Positions 22,062-30,062 of a stretch of DNA of 40,767 nt are shown piece after piece. Under the pieces are notes generated by a model that was not told the origin of the DNA, did no database searches, and worked only from the letters and a program-made list of their open reading frames with translations. The DNA lies in contig CAYLNH010000029.1 of the NCBI GenBank assembly GCA_964384625.1, positions 1 to 40,767 of the forward strand, read 5' to 3'. Position 1 is the first letter of the stretch; each line of letters opens with the position of its first letter. Source of the stretch: CAYLNH01 sp964384625 (GTDB lineage: Bacteria; Verrucomicrobiota; Lentisphaeria; JABSQK01). The translations under genes were made by a program, and so were the position numbers.

Positions 22062-24167
22062 TCAGCTGCGTCGGGTGAAGATGCGGTACGTCCGGATGCT
22101 GGAGGCGATGATGAAGAACAGGGCGGTGCCACCGAGGGCGCCGAGATTATGGATCCAGACATCGTCCGGCAACTGTCCGAAGAGGTCGTCGGACATCAAC
22201 CGCAGGGCGGCGACGACGGGGTTGATGGTGAGCAGGATGGTCTGGATCTTTGCGGGCAGGGCATCGGGGATGAGCGCGGCCAGGGTGACGATACAGATGA
22301 AGGCGGCGAAGCAGTAGCTGATGGCGGTGGCGACACTGGTGGACTTCGAGAAGGCGGAGGCGAAGAAGCCGGCCGTGATAAACAGCACAGTGGTTACTAC
22401 GAGGATGGCAAACCAGGCGCCGACGCGCCAGAACGAACTGATTGTCATTTCGGATGAATAGTCCAGATAGACCAGGGACAAGAGCACGGGCAGACTGCTG
22501 ACGAGGAAGACGGAAACGTAGACGAATGAGGCCTTGAGTTTGCCGAGGACAACCCGGGTTGCGGGGATCGGGGTCATGCGCAGCATTTTGAAGGTCCGGC
22601 TGGTCAATTCATCGGTAATGGAGCCGCTGCTGATGGACGGCGCCAGAATGGCGACGACGCCGACCTGAAAGACGATGGCGGTCAATCGGACTTTATCCGG
22701 GGTAAGCCATTCGGCGAAGTTGAGGCAGGTGATAATCAGCAGGATCATACTGATGCTGATACAGGTAACCAGGCCGTAGACCAGGAAGACGGGTTTGGCG
22801 AAGATCTTACTGCGCATTTCCGCGACGAACACGGGGTTGCGGAACCGGCCGATCGGCCGGTGTTTGCCGCCGGCGCCGAGCAGAGAGCCCAGGAACCACC
22901 GCAGAATCAGCAGGAGAATGCCGAGGGCGATAATGCCGCCGATTTCGTAGTGCAGCGGCCATGTGGTCTTCGTCGTTCCGGCCGCCTGGGGGACGGGGCT
23001 CCGCGTCACCCGCTGGATGACCCGCCACAAAATGAACCCGCCGCCGACGAACCCGACCATCGCGGTGACGAGTTTCATCCCGCGTTTCTTCAAGGTTTGC
23101 GGGTTGGACCGGGTTCTCTGCGGGTTGTCGTCATCGTCACTGGTCTTGGCGACGGATGATTTCTTCAGCAGTTTAACGATGATCATCACCATGACCAGAC
23201 TGATCAACCCGCCGAGGATCATGATGAGATACGGGTTGAGCACGTCGGTGCCCATGGCGCGCGTCATGGCTTTCGGATCGCCGAAGACGACCTTGGCGAA
23301 GTACCCGACACCGGCCAGCAGGAGAAGCAGCAGAAACCCGACAACGCCGGCGATGCCGCGGTAGATGGTTGCCGGTTTCGGGGCGCTGACGACGTACTTG
23401 CAGAAGATCGCCAGACAGATGGAGAGGATGATGCCGTTGCCCAGTATATGAATGTAGTAGAAAGCATTCGGGTTCTGGAACAGGATCGTCTCCTGGGTCA
23501 GCGCATAGCGGCCGCTGTAGAGGATCGACCAGAGGGCGTCAAACGGGCTCAGACAGCGAATCACCAGGCGCGGTACGATCAGGGCCTCAACCCGGAATAG
23601 ATAGTAGGGCAGCCAGGTACAGCCGGCGAAGAAGGCGACCATCACGTAGGTGACGATCAACGCGGTGAATGTCGACCGGCAGACGGCGCTGACGGCCAGG
23701 CCCATGACGCCGTAGGTGAGGGCGGCCATCAGGATCACCGAGAACGCCCGGATCAGCAGGGCCATGCCGATGCCGCCGGACAGGGCGCAGAGCGCGGAGA
23801 CGGGCATTGAAACCACGATCACCAACAGGATCATGGTGATGGAACTCATGAGCTTGCCGCGCAGGATCTGGCCGGGGGTCAGCAGAGAGGTGAACAGCAG
23901 GGAATAGGAGTTGTTCTCCCGTTCCGACGTGATTGAGGGACTCGTCAGCGCCGGCACCAAAAGGATGATCAGTGCCAGATTGCTCATCAGGAAGATGGCG
24001 AACACCTGCATACTGCTTGCCGTTGCCTGGGAGTAGACGCCGGTGCTCGGCCACAGGAAGACGATGGCCATGCCGAGAATGCCGAGAAAGGCGAGTACCA
24101 GCAGGATGATCTTCGGGTCGCGGACCGAAACTTTGATTTCGCGTTGGTAGATCGGGTTGAGAAACAT
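22062..24167 (-). CDS. ABC-2-type permease, two fused halves
   Basis: The 701-residue membrane protein contains two copies of an ABC-2-like transmembrane module. Copy one starts at MFLNPIYQREIKVSVRDPKIILL and carries SITSERENNSYSLLFTSLLTPGQILRGK. Copy two starts at FRNPVFVAEMRSKIFAKPVFLVYG and carries SSGSITDELTSRTFKMLRMTPIPATRVVLGK. These REREN/TSRTF elements are the conserved coupling-helix region of GldF/NatB-type permeases. A polar, Asp-rich linker (SSVAKTSDDDDNPQRTRSN) lies near residues 337-355. About a dozen hydrophobic helices are visible. It should form the membrane channel for the ATPase whose stop is 5 bases upstream. The transported substrate is unknown. Confidence 0.92.
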   Translation of the reverse strand: MFLNPIYQREIKVSVRDPKIILLVLAFLGILGMAIVFLWPSTGVYSQATASSMQVFAIFLMSNLALIILLVPALTSPSITSERENNSYSLLFTSLLTPGQILRGKLMSSITMILLVIVVSMPVSALCALSGGIGMALLIRAFSVILMAALTYGVMGLAVSAVCRSTFTALIVTYVMVAFFAGCTWLPYYLFRVEALIVPRLVIRCLSPFDALWSILYSGRYALTQETILFQNPNAFYYIHILGNGIILSICLAIFCKYVVSAPKPATIYRGIAGVVGFLLLLLLAGVGYFAKVVFGDPKAMTRAMGTDVLNPYLIMILGGLISLVMVMIIVKLLKKSSVAKTSDDDDNPQRTRSNPQTLKKRGMKLVTAMVGFVGGGFILWRVIQRVTRSPVPQAAGTTKTTWPLHYEIGGIIALGILLLILRWFLGSLLGAGGKHRPIGRFRNPVFVAEMRSKIFAKPVFLVYGLVTCISISMILLIITCLNFAEWLTPDKVRLTAIVFQVGVVAILAPSISSGSITDELTSRTFKMLRMTPIPATRVVLGKLKASFVYVSVFLVSSLPVLLSLVYLDYSSEMTISSFWRVGAWFAILVVTTVLFITAGFFASAFSKSTSVATAISYCFAAFICIVTLAALIPDALPAKIQTILLTINPVVAALRLMSDDLFGQLPDDVWIHNLGALGGTALFFIIASSIRTYRIFTRRS

Positions 24168-24172
24168 GGCTG

Positions 24173-25570
24173 TTACTTCGAGATGGTGTATGGCTTGTTC
24201 GACAGGAACCGCCGCTTCTTTGCGTCGTCCAGCTGATCGAATTTCATCCGGATGGTATAACCGCCGACCAGTTCGCCGTCCTCGATAAACATCCAGTCGG
24301 CCAGTGCTTCAACGCTGACGTGGGCCGGGTCGTCCTTGTTCAGGCCGTCCAGCAATTTGCTGCCGTTGCGCAGCTTGCCTTTGAACTCGACCCCGTCGAA
24401 CTCGAGATCGACGAGCCAGAGGAGGTCTTCGGTATCGCCGTCGACATAGAGTTTCTTGACGGCGAAGTGGGATTGCTCCGGCTGTTGGGCGACGAAGTTT
24501 TTGACGAACTTACCGACGCGATCGCGGGCTTTGTCCATGGCCGCGTTCAGTTCCGGGTCGGCCGATTTCGGGATCTCGAGGGAGGGGGCTTCTTCCTTTC
24601 TGGCGGCGTCTTTGCCGGGTTTGGCGGCGGTGCCGAGGTCGCGGCCGTCTTTCTTGCCGGTGACCGAGAGGAAGACCTGTTCGAGGTCGACTTCGGCTTC
24701 GCGGAAGCCGACAACTTTGACATTGTGTTCGACCAGATGCTGGTTGAGATCGGCAATCTGCTCGCGTTTGCCGACGAAGTCGATGCGCATGGCGTCGCCG
24801 GAGAAACTCACGTCCTGCACGGTTCCCAGTTCCTTGACGGCCTCGGCGGCGGCCTCCGGGTTGGAGGCGAGTTCGAGTTCGAGGATGATATTCTGCCGCA
24901 GCGAACTGGTGATTTCACGGACCGTGCCCTGGGTCAGCAACCGGCCTTTCTCGATGATCCCGACGACATCGCAGATGGAGCCGAGTTCCGGCAGGATATG
25001 GCTGGAGACCATCAGGGTCTTGCCCATGCTCTGGAGGCGCAGGATGGTCTCGCGCATCTCGATGCGGGCGTAGGGATCGAGGCCGTTGGCGGGTTCGTCG
25101 AGGATCAGCAGTTTCGGATCGTGCAGCAGGGTTTTGGCGATCCCGACCTTCTGATGCATGCCGCGGGACAGCGACGAAACCAGATAGTCGGCCATATGCG
25201 AGGCGTCGGTTACGTCGAGCACTTCGTCGATGCGTTTGCGCCGCTGCTTCGGGGGGATGCGGTACGCGGCGCCGAAGAAGTCAAGGTACTCCCAGACGGT
25301 CATCTGTTGGTAGACGCCGAATTCATCGGGCAAATAGCCGACGATCCGCTTGATCTTGACGTGGTTGCGGGGGGACACGGGGATATCGTCGATCCAGGCT
25401 TCGCCTTTATCCGGCCGCACCAGACCGCAGAGGAGCTTGATCGTTGTCGTCTTGCCGGAGCCGTTCGGTCCGATGAAACCGAAGACCCGTTTCTCGGGGA
25501 TCTCAAGGTCCAGGTCGAGGACGCCCCGTCCGCCGCCGTAGTCCTTGGTCAACTGCTTTGTTCTGATCAT
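24173..25570 (-). CDS. ABC transporter ATPase with C-terminal DUF2314-like domain
   Basis: The 465-residue protein has a complete nucleotide-binding domain: Walker A GPNGSGKT at 34-41, signature SLSRGMHQKV at 133-142 (LSRGM in place of LSGGQ), Walker B LLILDEP at 154-160 and His191 of the switch. A GldA/NatA-type C-terminal extension runs to about 305 (REAEVDLEQVFLSVTG). After a Lys/Ala/Glu linker (310-340) comes a further domain at about 345-445 whose pattern strongly resembles DUF2314: AMDKARDRVGKFVKNFV, SHFAVKKLYVDGD, EDLLWLVDLEFDGVEFKGKL, VEALADWMFIEDGELVGGYTIR. Such a fusion is not something I know from ABC ATPases. The start ATG 25570 is 4 bases after the upstream stop, with GAGGGAG before it inside that gene. 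Confidence 0.93.
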   Translation of the reverse strand: MIRTKQLTKDYGGGRGVLDLDLEIPEKRVFGFIGPNGSGKTTTIKLLCGLVRPDKGEAWIDDIPVSPRNHVKIKRIVGYLPDEFGVYQQMTVWEYLDFFGAAYRIPPKQRRKRIDEVLDVTDASHMADYLVSSLSRGMHQKVGIAKTLLHDPKLLILDEPANGLDPYARIEMRETILRLQSMGKTLMVSSHILPELGSICDVVGIIEKGRLLTQGTVREITSSLRQNIILELELASNPEAAAEAVKELGTVQDVSFSGDAMRIDFVGKREQIADLNQHLVEHNVKVVGFREAEVDLEQVFLSVTGKKDGRDLGTAAKPGKDAARKEEAPSLEIPKSADPELNAAMDKARDRVGKFVKNFVAQQPEQSHFAVKKLYVDGDTEDLLWLVDLEFDGVEFKGKLRNGSKLLDGLNKDDPAHVSVEALADWMFIEDGELVGGYTIRMKFDQLDDAKKRRFLSNKPYTISK

Positions 25571-25574
25571 GGGG

Positions 25575-28163
25575 CTATAGTCTCCCTCGCCGTTCCGGCG
25601 GTAGCGTTCCTTCCGCGCCGACACGCAGTTGTTTGACTTTCCAGGTGTTCTGCCGCAGGCGCTGGATATGGTCTTTCAGGTAGATCTTGGGTCTGGCCTG
25701 GAGGACGACTTCGAAACCGCCGTTGCTCCGGTCGATCAGGGCGGCGCTCTGTTCGGGCGTCAACATGGCAGCGTACGTGCCGTCCTTCTGCAGCTGCAGC
25801 TCAATGGCGTCGGCCTTCCGGCCTTTGGCCCTGACGAACACTCTGAAGGCGATGTTGCCGCCGCGGTTCTCCGCGCGGAAATCGACGTTCACCCGGTTGA
25901 GCAGCAGGTGATTGGCGGCCGGCGGCAGAAAACAGGTGATGGGATACGACGAGCCGTCGGTCTTGCCGGTCGGCCGTACCGGCTGCCACTGGCCGTACAT
26001 GACCAGGCTGCGCGCGGTACGATCGAGAATCTCCGTGCGGATGCGGGCAAACGGAAGGTTCACGGTCTCGGTGTCGAACCGGTCGACCACCGGGATCAGA
26101 TGGACGCGGCGGCCGGTGATGTGGAATCGATGGTCTTTGTCGGCATGCTCCGGCGCTAGGTAGCCGGTGCTGTCCGTCGCCAACTCGGTGAACACGACGA
26201 TCGCCGGCGTCGGTGTGGCCTTGCGCTCGAGGAATTCGGCCAGGGCGCGGTATTCCGGGCCGCCGCGAACGGCGCCGCCCTTGCCCTTCAAGGAGATCCT
26301 TGTGCTGCTGCGGTCAAGGGCGTAGTAGCCGTTCTCGCAGATCAGGATGGCGGCCTCTGCCGGGCCGATTTCCGCCGGCAGCTCCCAGGGCTCGATTACG
26401 GGGCCGGCAGGCGTCCAGCGGACGATCGGGAAGTCGCCCATGGCGGCGCCGTCACGGGTGTGCAGGGCGCTGTAGAACTGGGGTTTGGCGTTGCGCAGCC
26501 GCAAGTGTTTCAGACTGGAACGGCCATCGCTCCGGGTGATCTTCAGCGGATCCCGCAGATCCTCATCCTCGCCGTGTTCTGCTTCGCCGAACATCTTGCG
26601 CTTCTCGGCTTTCTTGCCGCCGTTCTTCCCCATCTTCCCTTTCTTCCCCTTCTTCCCCTTCTTCCCCGGCCCCCGCTTCCGGGCCCGCCTGCTTTGTCTG
26701 GCGGCGGTGGGCCGCTTGGCCGGATGATTGCTCACCCGGCGCACCCGGCGCGGCGGCGGAAACGAACGCAGCAACAGATCGACATCGTCGTTGTTGAGGT
26801 CCAACGTGCTTTCGCTGAGCAGGGTCAGGCTGACCAGTTGCTCGGTGCACAGATCTTCGACGCCGTGGTTGACGAATTCGAGCATCGTCGCGGTCTTCGG
26901 TTCCAGGTTGCTTTGCCGGATGCCGGCATAGATGAAGACCCCCCAGGTTGCCGCCAGGGCGATGACGCCCAGACCGATCCACGATTTGACGTGTTGCCGG
27001 AGGAACAGGCCGATGCCGATGAAGACGATGATCACGGCCATGTAGCACAACACGATATTCCGGATCAGACTGCGATCGGGAATCTCGATGCCCGTCAGCT
27101 TGTCCACGGCTTCCGTCAGTCCGGGATCGCGCGACGACGACGCATAGGAAACGCGGCCGCCGAATGCCAGCAAGTGGCGCCAGTAGGCGTCGAAGTTCCG
27201 GCCGTTGTGTTCGTTGCGGAACCGGTCCAGCGACGGGTTGACGGCGCAGACACCGACGCGGCCGAGGCCGTAGCTGCCCCAGCGAACCAGCGGAAAATCC
27301 TCATGGGTCAACGTGCTGACGCCGTTGCCGCGCGGCACGCTTTCAAGGAACTGCGCGCCCTCGGGCCAGAAGACGGGAACGCCGCCGATGGCTTCGAGGG
27401 CGTCCAGATGTTCCACCTGCCGCAGGCGCAGCGGCGTGACCGGCATGCATTTACGCAAGGGGGTGTTCCACGCGGCCGCGGCGCCCTGCGGGTCGCCGAA
27501 CACCAGCGTCCCGCCACGGGCGACGTGGTCCAGCAGGGCGTTGTACTGGCGGCTGGTCATCCGGGTGAAGTTCGGCCGGTAGAGGACCACGATGTGGGCG
27601 TTGTCGTAGCCGGAAAAATGGGTGGCGGCCTTGGACGTCCGGTTCAGGGTATTGACGTAGTTGCCGTCCAGGTTTTCGTTCTTCGAAAAGAGGCCGTAGG
27701 AGAGATCGATATCGTCGTTGACAAAGACGATGAAGTGGTTGTCTTTCTGGGCCAGACGGATGACGGTCAGCCGCTGGTTGGCATCGGTGACGCGGGTTCG
27801 ATTGAGGAACATGTCGATGGCGTATTGATCAACCGTACCGATGGTCACGGGCATATGATACTGGTACCGCAGACCGGCGCCGACGGAGAAGGAATTTTCG
27901 TAGACGGTGATGTTGCGCTGGTTCAGCGGGGTGAACCGGATATTGACGTCGACCGGCTTGTCGGTGGGGTTGTTGACGGTGTAATCGACGGTGGCCCAGG
28001 AGTAGTAGCGGATGCGCCGGGAGTTGTTGTAGTGAATGCTGCCGCCGGTCTTGGTGGCTTCCTGGGCGGAGGAGACCCCGGACAACAGGAAACACAGCCC
28101 CAACCCAATTCCCCCAACGGTTCTAACCAGGTTCTGCAGCATGTCGGGCCAGTCTTGTTTCAC
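25575..28163 (-). CDS. Large exported membrane protein of the ABC operon (GldG-like role)
   Basis: This protein of about 862 residues has an N-terminal signal-like hydrophobic stretch (GGIGLGLCFLLSGVSSAQ). Long extracytoplasmic beta-rich sequence follows, including HIVVLYRPNFTRMTSRQYNALLDHVARGGTLVFGD, which resembles the glutamine-amidotransferase-like fold found in GldG/DUF4350-type proteins. Two transmembrane helices lie around 367-415 (NIVLCYMAVIIVFIGIGLFL; IGLGVIALAATWGVFIYAG). After them, near 490-525, is a Lys/Gly-rich segment (GPGKKGKKGKKGKMGKNGG), then a second beta-rich domain. Start: GTG 28163, or ATG 28142 (MLQNLVRTVGG), which gives a better signal peptide. It is followed at 4 bases by the ATPase, so it probably forms part of the same transporter complex. 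Confidence 0.8.
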   Translation of the reverse strand: MKQDWPDMLQNLVRTVGGIGLGLCFLLSGVSSAQEATKTGGSIHYNNSRRIRYYSWATVDYTVNNPTDKPVDVNIRFTPLNQRNITVYENSFSVGAGLRYQYHMPVTIGTVDQYAIDMFLNRTRVTDANQRLTVIRLAQKDNHFIVFVNDDIDLSYGLFSKNENLDGNYVNTLNRTSKAATHFSGYDNAHIVVLYRPNFTRMTSRQYNALLDHVARGGTLVFGDPQGAAAAWNTPLRKCMPVTPLRLRQVEHLDALEAIGGVPVFWPEGAQFLESVPRGNGVSTLTHEDFPLVRWGSYGLGRVGVCAVNPSLDRFRNEHNGRNFDAYWRHLLAFGGRVSYASSSRDPGLTEAVDKLTGIEIPDRSLIRNIVLCYMAVIIVFIGIGLFLRQHVKSWIGLGVIALAATWGVFIYAGIRQSNLEPKTATMLEFVNHGVEDLCTEQLVSLTLLSESTLDLNNDDVDLLLRSFPPPRRVRRVSNHPAKRPTAARQSRRARKRGPGKKGKKGKKGKMGKNGGKKAEKRKMFGEAEHGEDEDLRDPLKITRSDGRSSLKHLRLRNAKPQFYSALHTRDGAAMGDFPIVRWTPAGPVIEPWELPAEIGPAEAAILICENGYYALDRSSTRISLKGKGGAVRGGPEYRALAEFLERKATPTPAIVVFTELATDSTGYLAPEHADKDHRFHITGRRVHLIPVVDRFDTETVNLPFARIRTEILDRTARSLVMYGQWQPVRPTGKTDGSSYPITCFLPPAANHLLLNRVNVDFRAENRGGNIAFRVFVRAKGRKADAIELQLQKDGTYAAMLTPEQSAALIDRSNGGFEVVLQARPKIYLKDHIQRLRQNTWKVKQLRVGAEGTLPPERRGRL

Positions 28164-28208
28164 TGTCGAACTATACCCTGCCGGATTGGGCTTGTCTTGT
28201 CGCGTCGG

Positions 28209-29228
28209 CTACTCCGTGGTGGGCGCCACCGTCCGATGGAACGCGATGATGCCGTTGGCGATGCCTTGGGCGAGTTTCTGCCGGTAGGCGTTGCTGTTGA
28301 GATTCTCTGCTTCGGCGCGATTCGAGATGAAACCCATTTCAACCAGGACTGCGGGTACTTGTGCCTGCCGGAGCACCTGAAAACGGGCCCTTCTGAGGCC
28401 GCGGTCCTGCTTCTGCCCGGTAGCATGCAGTGTGTAGCGCTGGATCTCGTAGGCGAGCCGCTGGTTCAGCCGGTCGTTCCGGTTGCCGTCGACCTTCTCC
28501 TTATACATCAAGCCGGCGGTGCGGGTGGAGTTGGTGCCGGCCGGCGCACAATACCAGGTCTCGAAGCCCGCCGCGGCGGCGGCCCTGGCGCTGTTGCAGT
28601 GCAGCGAAACAAACACGTCGCCTTTGAACCGGCCGCGCTTCGCCAGCGTGATAAAGCGGTCGTCGCTGCGGGTCATGATGACGCGATAGCCCTGCTCCTG
28701 CAGGATCGCCCGCAGCTTCAGGCCGACGGCAAGCGCCACATCCTTTTCGTTCAGCCCGTTGCCGACGGCGCCGGGATCCTTGCCGCCGTGGCCGGGGTCG
28801 ATCACGATGGTCCCGAGGTTCTTGCGCGGCAGTCCCCAGCCGCGCCACTGCGGGTCGACCAGCAGCGTCAGGTCGCGTTCCGCCAGCAATAGCGCCTGCT
28901 GATGCTCAAGCGGCGAAAAACTCAGGTTGACCTTGTAGCCGTCGATATACCCGGTTCGTGATTTGAGCCACAGGTCCAGACGCCGGCCGTTGCCGGCCAG
29001 CACCAGATGCTTCTTGTCCCGATGGATCTTCATGCCGTAGTAGCCGGCAACGTCTTTGAGGTGGACATAGGTGGTGCCGCCGACGTCGCGGGAGCGAATC
29101 ACATACGCGGCGCGGCCGGCAATCGGCTGCATGAAGAGGCTGACGAACACGGCCAGCACGAACGCCGGCCGGCCGGTCATCCAGGCCAGCCGGAGCAGTG
29201 AGATGTCCGGGGCATCCAGGCGCCTCAA
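28209..29228 (-). CDS. Exported N-acetylmuramoyl-L-alanine amidase (Amidase_3)
   Basis: Zinc amidases of this family cut the bond between N-acetylmuramic acid and the peptide stem of peptidoglycan. The 339-residue product has a signal/anchor segment (about 17-40), then a region resembling a copper-amine-oxidase-N-like domain (TTYVHLKDVAGYYGMKIHRDKKHLVL). The amidase_3 domain runs from about 139: IVIDPGHGGKDPGA (His147), NEKD with Glu161, SLHCNS (His210) and VEMGFISN with the catalytic Glu, so the active site is complete. I chose TTG 29228, which overlaps the upstream TGA as TTGA and is preceded by GGAGGTGAGG; ATG 29180 is an alternative that starts directly with the signal peptide. It probably acts in the periplasm on cell-wall turnover or division. 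Confidence 0.93.
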   Translation of the reverse strand: MRRLDAPDISLLRLAWMTGRPAFVLAVFVSLFMQPIAGRAAYVIRSRDVGGTTYVHLKDVAGYYGMKIHRDKKHLVLAGNGRRLDLWLKSRTGYIDGYKVNLSFSPLEHQQALLLAERDLTLLVDPQWRGWGLPRKNLGTIVIDPGHGGKDPGAVGNGLNEKDVALAVGLKLRAILQEQGYRVIMTRSDDRFITLAKRGRFKGDVFVSLHCNSARAAAAAGFETWYCAPAGTNSTRTAGLMYKEKVDGNRNDRLNQRLAYEIQRYTLHATGQKQDRGLRRARFQVLRQAQVPAVLVEMGFISNRAEAENLNSNAYRQKLAQGIANGIIAFHRTVAPTTE

Positions 29229-29638
29229 TCCTCACCTCCAAAGTGGGTGACAAGATAATTGCATGCCGCTTCCAGGTTCGGCAGGATCTTGGTGCTGAAC
29301 CGCACCATCCACGGGCTGCAATCCTGGAACTCGAAGTTGGAGAAACAAACGACGAACTTGCCCAGATCATAGGCGGCATAGAACACTTCCATGCTGGTGC
29401 CGATGCTCGGTTTGCTGTAGTTCACCAGGACGATATCGGCGTCGCGCACATCCTGCAGATCGAACTCCACGATCTCATTGGCGCTGTCGACCTCGCGGTC
29501 TTTGAAGTTCCTTCGCATCGGATCCAGCAGCCGGAATTGTTTGCCAAGGAGGACCTTGGCTGCTTCCCGCCATTCCCGGGCAGTGCCCAGGTGTTCATCC
29601 ATAATCGGCCCGCTGAGGTAGACCGTCTTTCTGGCCAT
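29225..29638 (-). CDS. Nucleoside 2-deoxyribosyltransferase-like protein
   Basis: The 137-residue protein has the NDT fold pattern: KTVYLSGPIMDE at the start, DLQDVRDADIVLVNYSKPSIGTSMEVFYAAYDLGK in the centre (catalytic-type Glu84 in TSMEV), and VCFSNF. NDT enzymes exchange nucleobases on deoxyribose; related family members act as nucleotide hydrolases (DUF4406, BlsM type), so I do not give a specific name. ATG 29638 has AGGA 10 bases upstream. It is the first gene of a five-gene minus-strand operon ending at 22062, and its stop overlaps the amidase start. Its functional link to cell wall and ABC transport is not obvious. Confidence 0.85.
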   Translation of the reverse strand: MARKTVYLSGPIMDEHLGTAREWREAAKVLLGKQFRLLDPMRRNFKDREVDSANEIVEFDLQDVRDADIVLVNYSKPSIGTSMEVFYAAYDLGKFVVCFSNFEFQDCSPWMVRFSTKILPNLEAACNYLVTHFGGED

Positions 29639-29671
29639 CGCTTGCTTCCTGTTTCGCCGTTGGTGCGATTC

Positions 29672-29717
29672 TGCTCGCAAAGCGAGCACTATAGCGCTGA
29701 GCCGCCGGGGTGTCCAG
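29672..29717 (-). promoter_or_regulatory. Operon promoter with a hairpin at the start of transcription
   Basis: On the minus strand CTGGAC (29712-29717), an 18-base spacer and TATAGT (29688-29693) make a fair sigma-70-like promoter. The predicted RNA start, near 29681, falls inside the perfect hairpin TGCTCGC-AAA-GCGAGCA (29672-29688). A leader of about 40 bases follows to ATG 29638. The hairpin could be an operator or a 5' RNA stem. Confidence 0.4.
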
Positions 29718-30006
29718 TTTGGGCTGGACTGAGCCGATTGAAAAATTAGCGTGTCGGTCTGCCGGCAGCTGCTCGGCAGGCACGGCGAATACCGCCGGCT
29801 TGGGGTGGAATCTGGCGCCCGACCGGCGAACGACTGCGAACGATGCGGAAGGGGGGACGCAGGCGGCGGGGTAGCTGGGCTGACCACTGCTCCAGCTGGT
29901 CAAGCCTGCTGGTGGCAGCAGAGCAGCACGCGGACGCCACTCCCCGTGACTGGCGCATTACGGGACCGGGCAGGAGATCCTTGAAAACCCCTCCTCGGCA
30001 CCTACC
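29718..30006. other. Non-coding part of the divergent gap before pyk
   Basis: The 424 bases between the NDT-like gene and pyruvate kinase hold divergent promoters at each side. The middle, roughly 29718-30006, has open frames on both strands, but none shows a ribosome-binding site or family resemblance, so I see no gene. Confidence 0.4.
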
Positions 30007-30035
30007 TTGACCCGCCGGCGGTGCCGGTATACATA
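30007..30035 (+). promoter_or_regulatory. Sigma-70-like promoter of pyk
   Basis: TTGACC at 30007-30012 is followed by TATACATA at 30028-30035, giving a -10 of TATACA after 15 bases or TACATA after 17. The start of transcription would be near 30041, with a short leader of about 22 bases to ATG 30063. Confidence 0.5.
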
Positions 30036-30062
30036 CCTCCGACTCCAACCTGGGGACACGCC

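Noticed and set aside
24320..25636. 438-codon plus-strand frame
   Set aside because: It is antisense to the ABC ATPase, whose Walker and signature motifs are unmistakable.
26460..28892. 810-codon plus-strand frame
   Set aside because: It covers two minus-strand genes at once, including the amidase catalytic motifs, and is explained by codon bias of the opposite strand.
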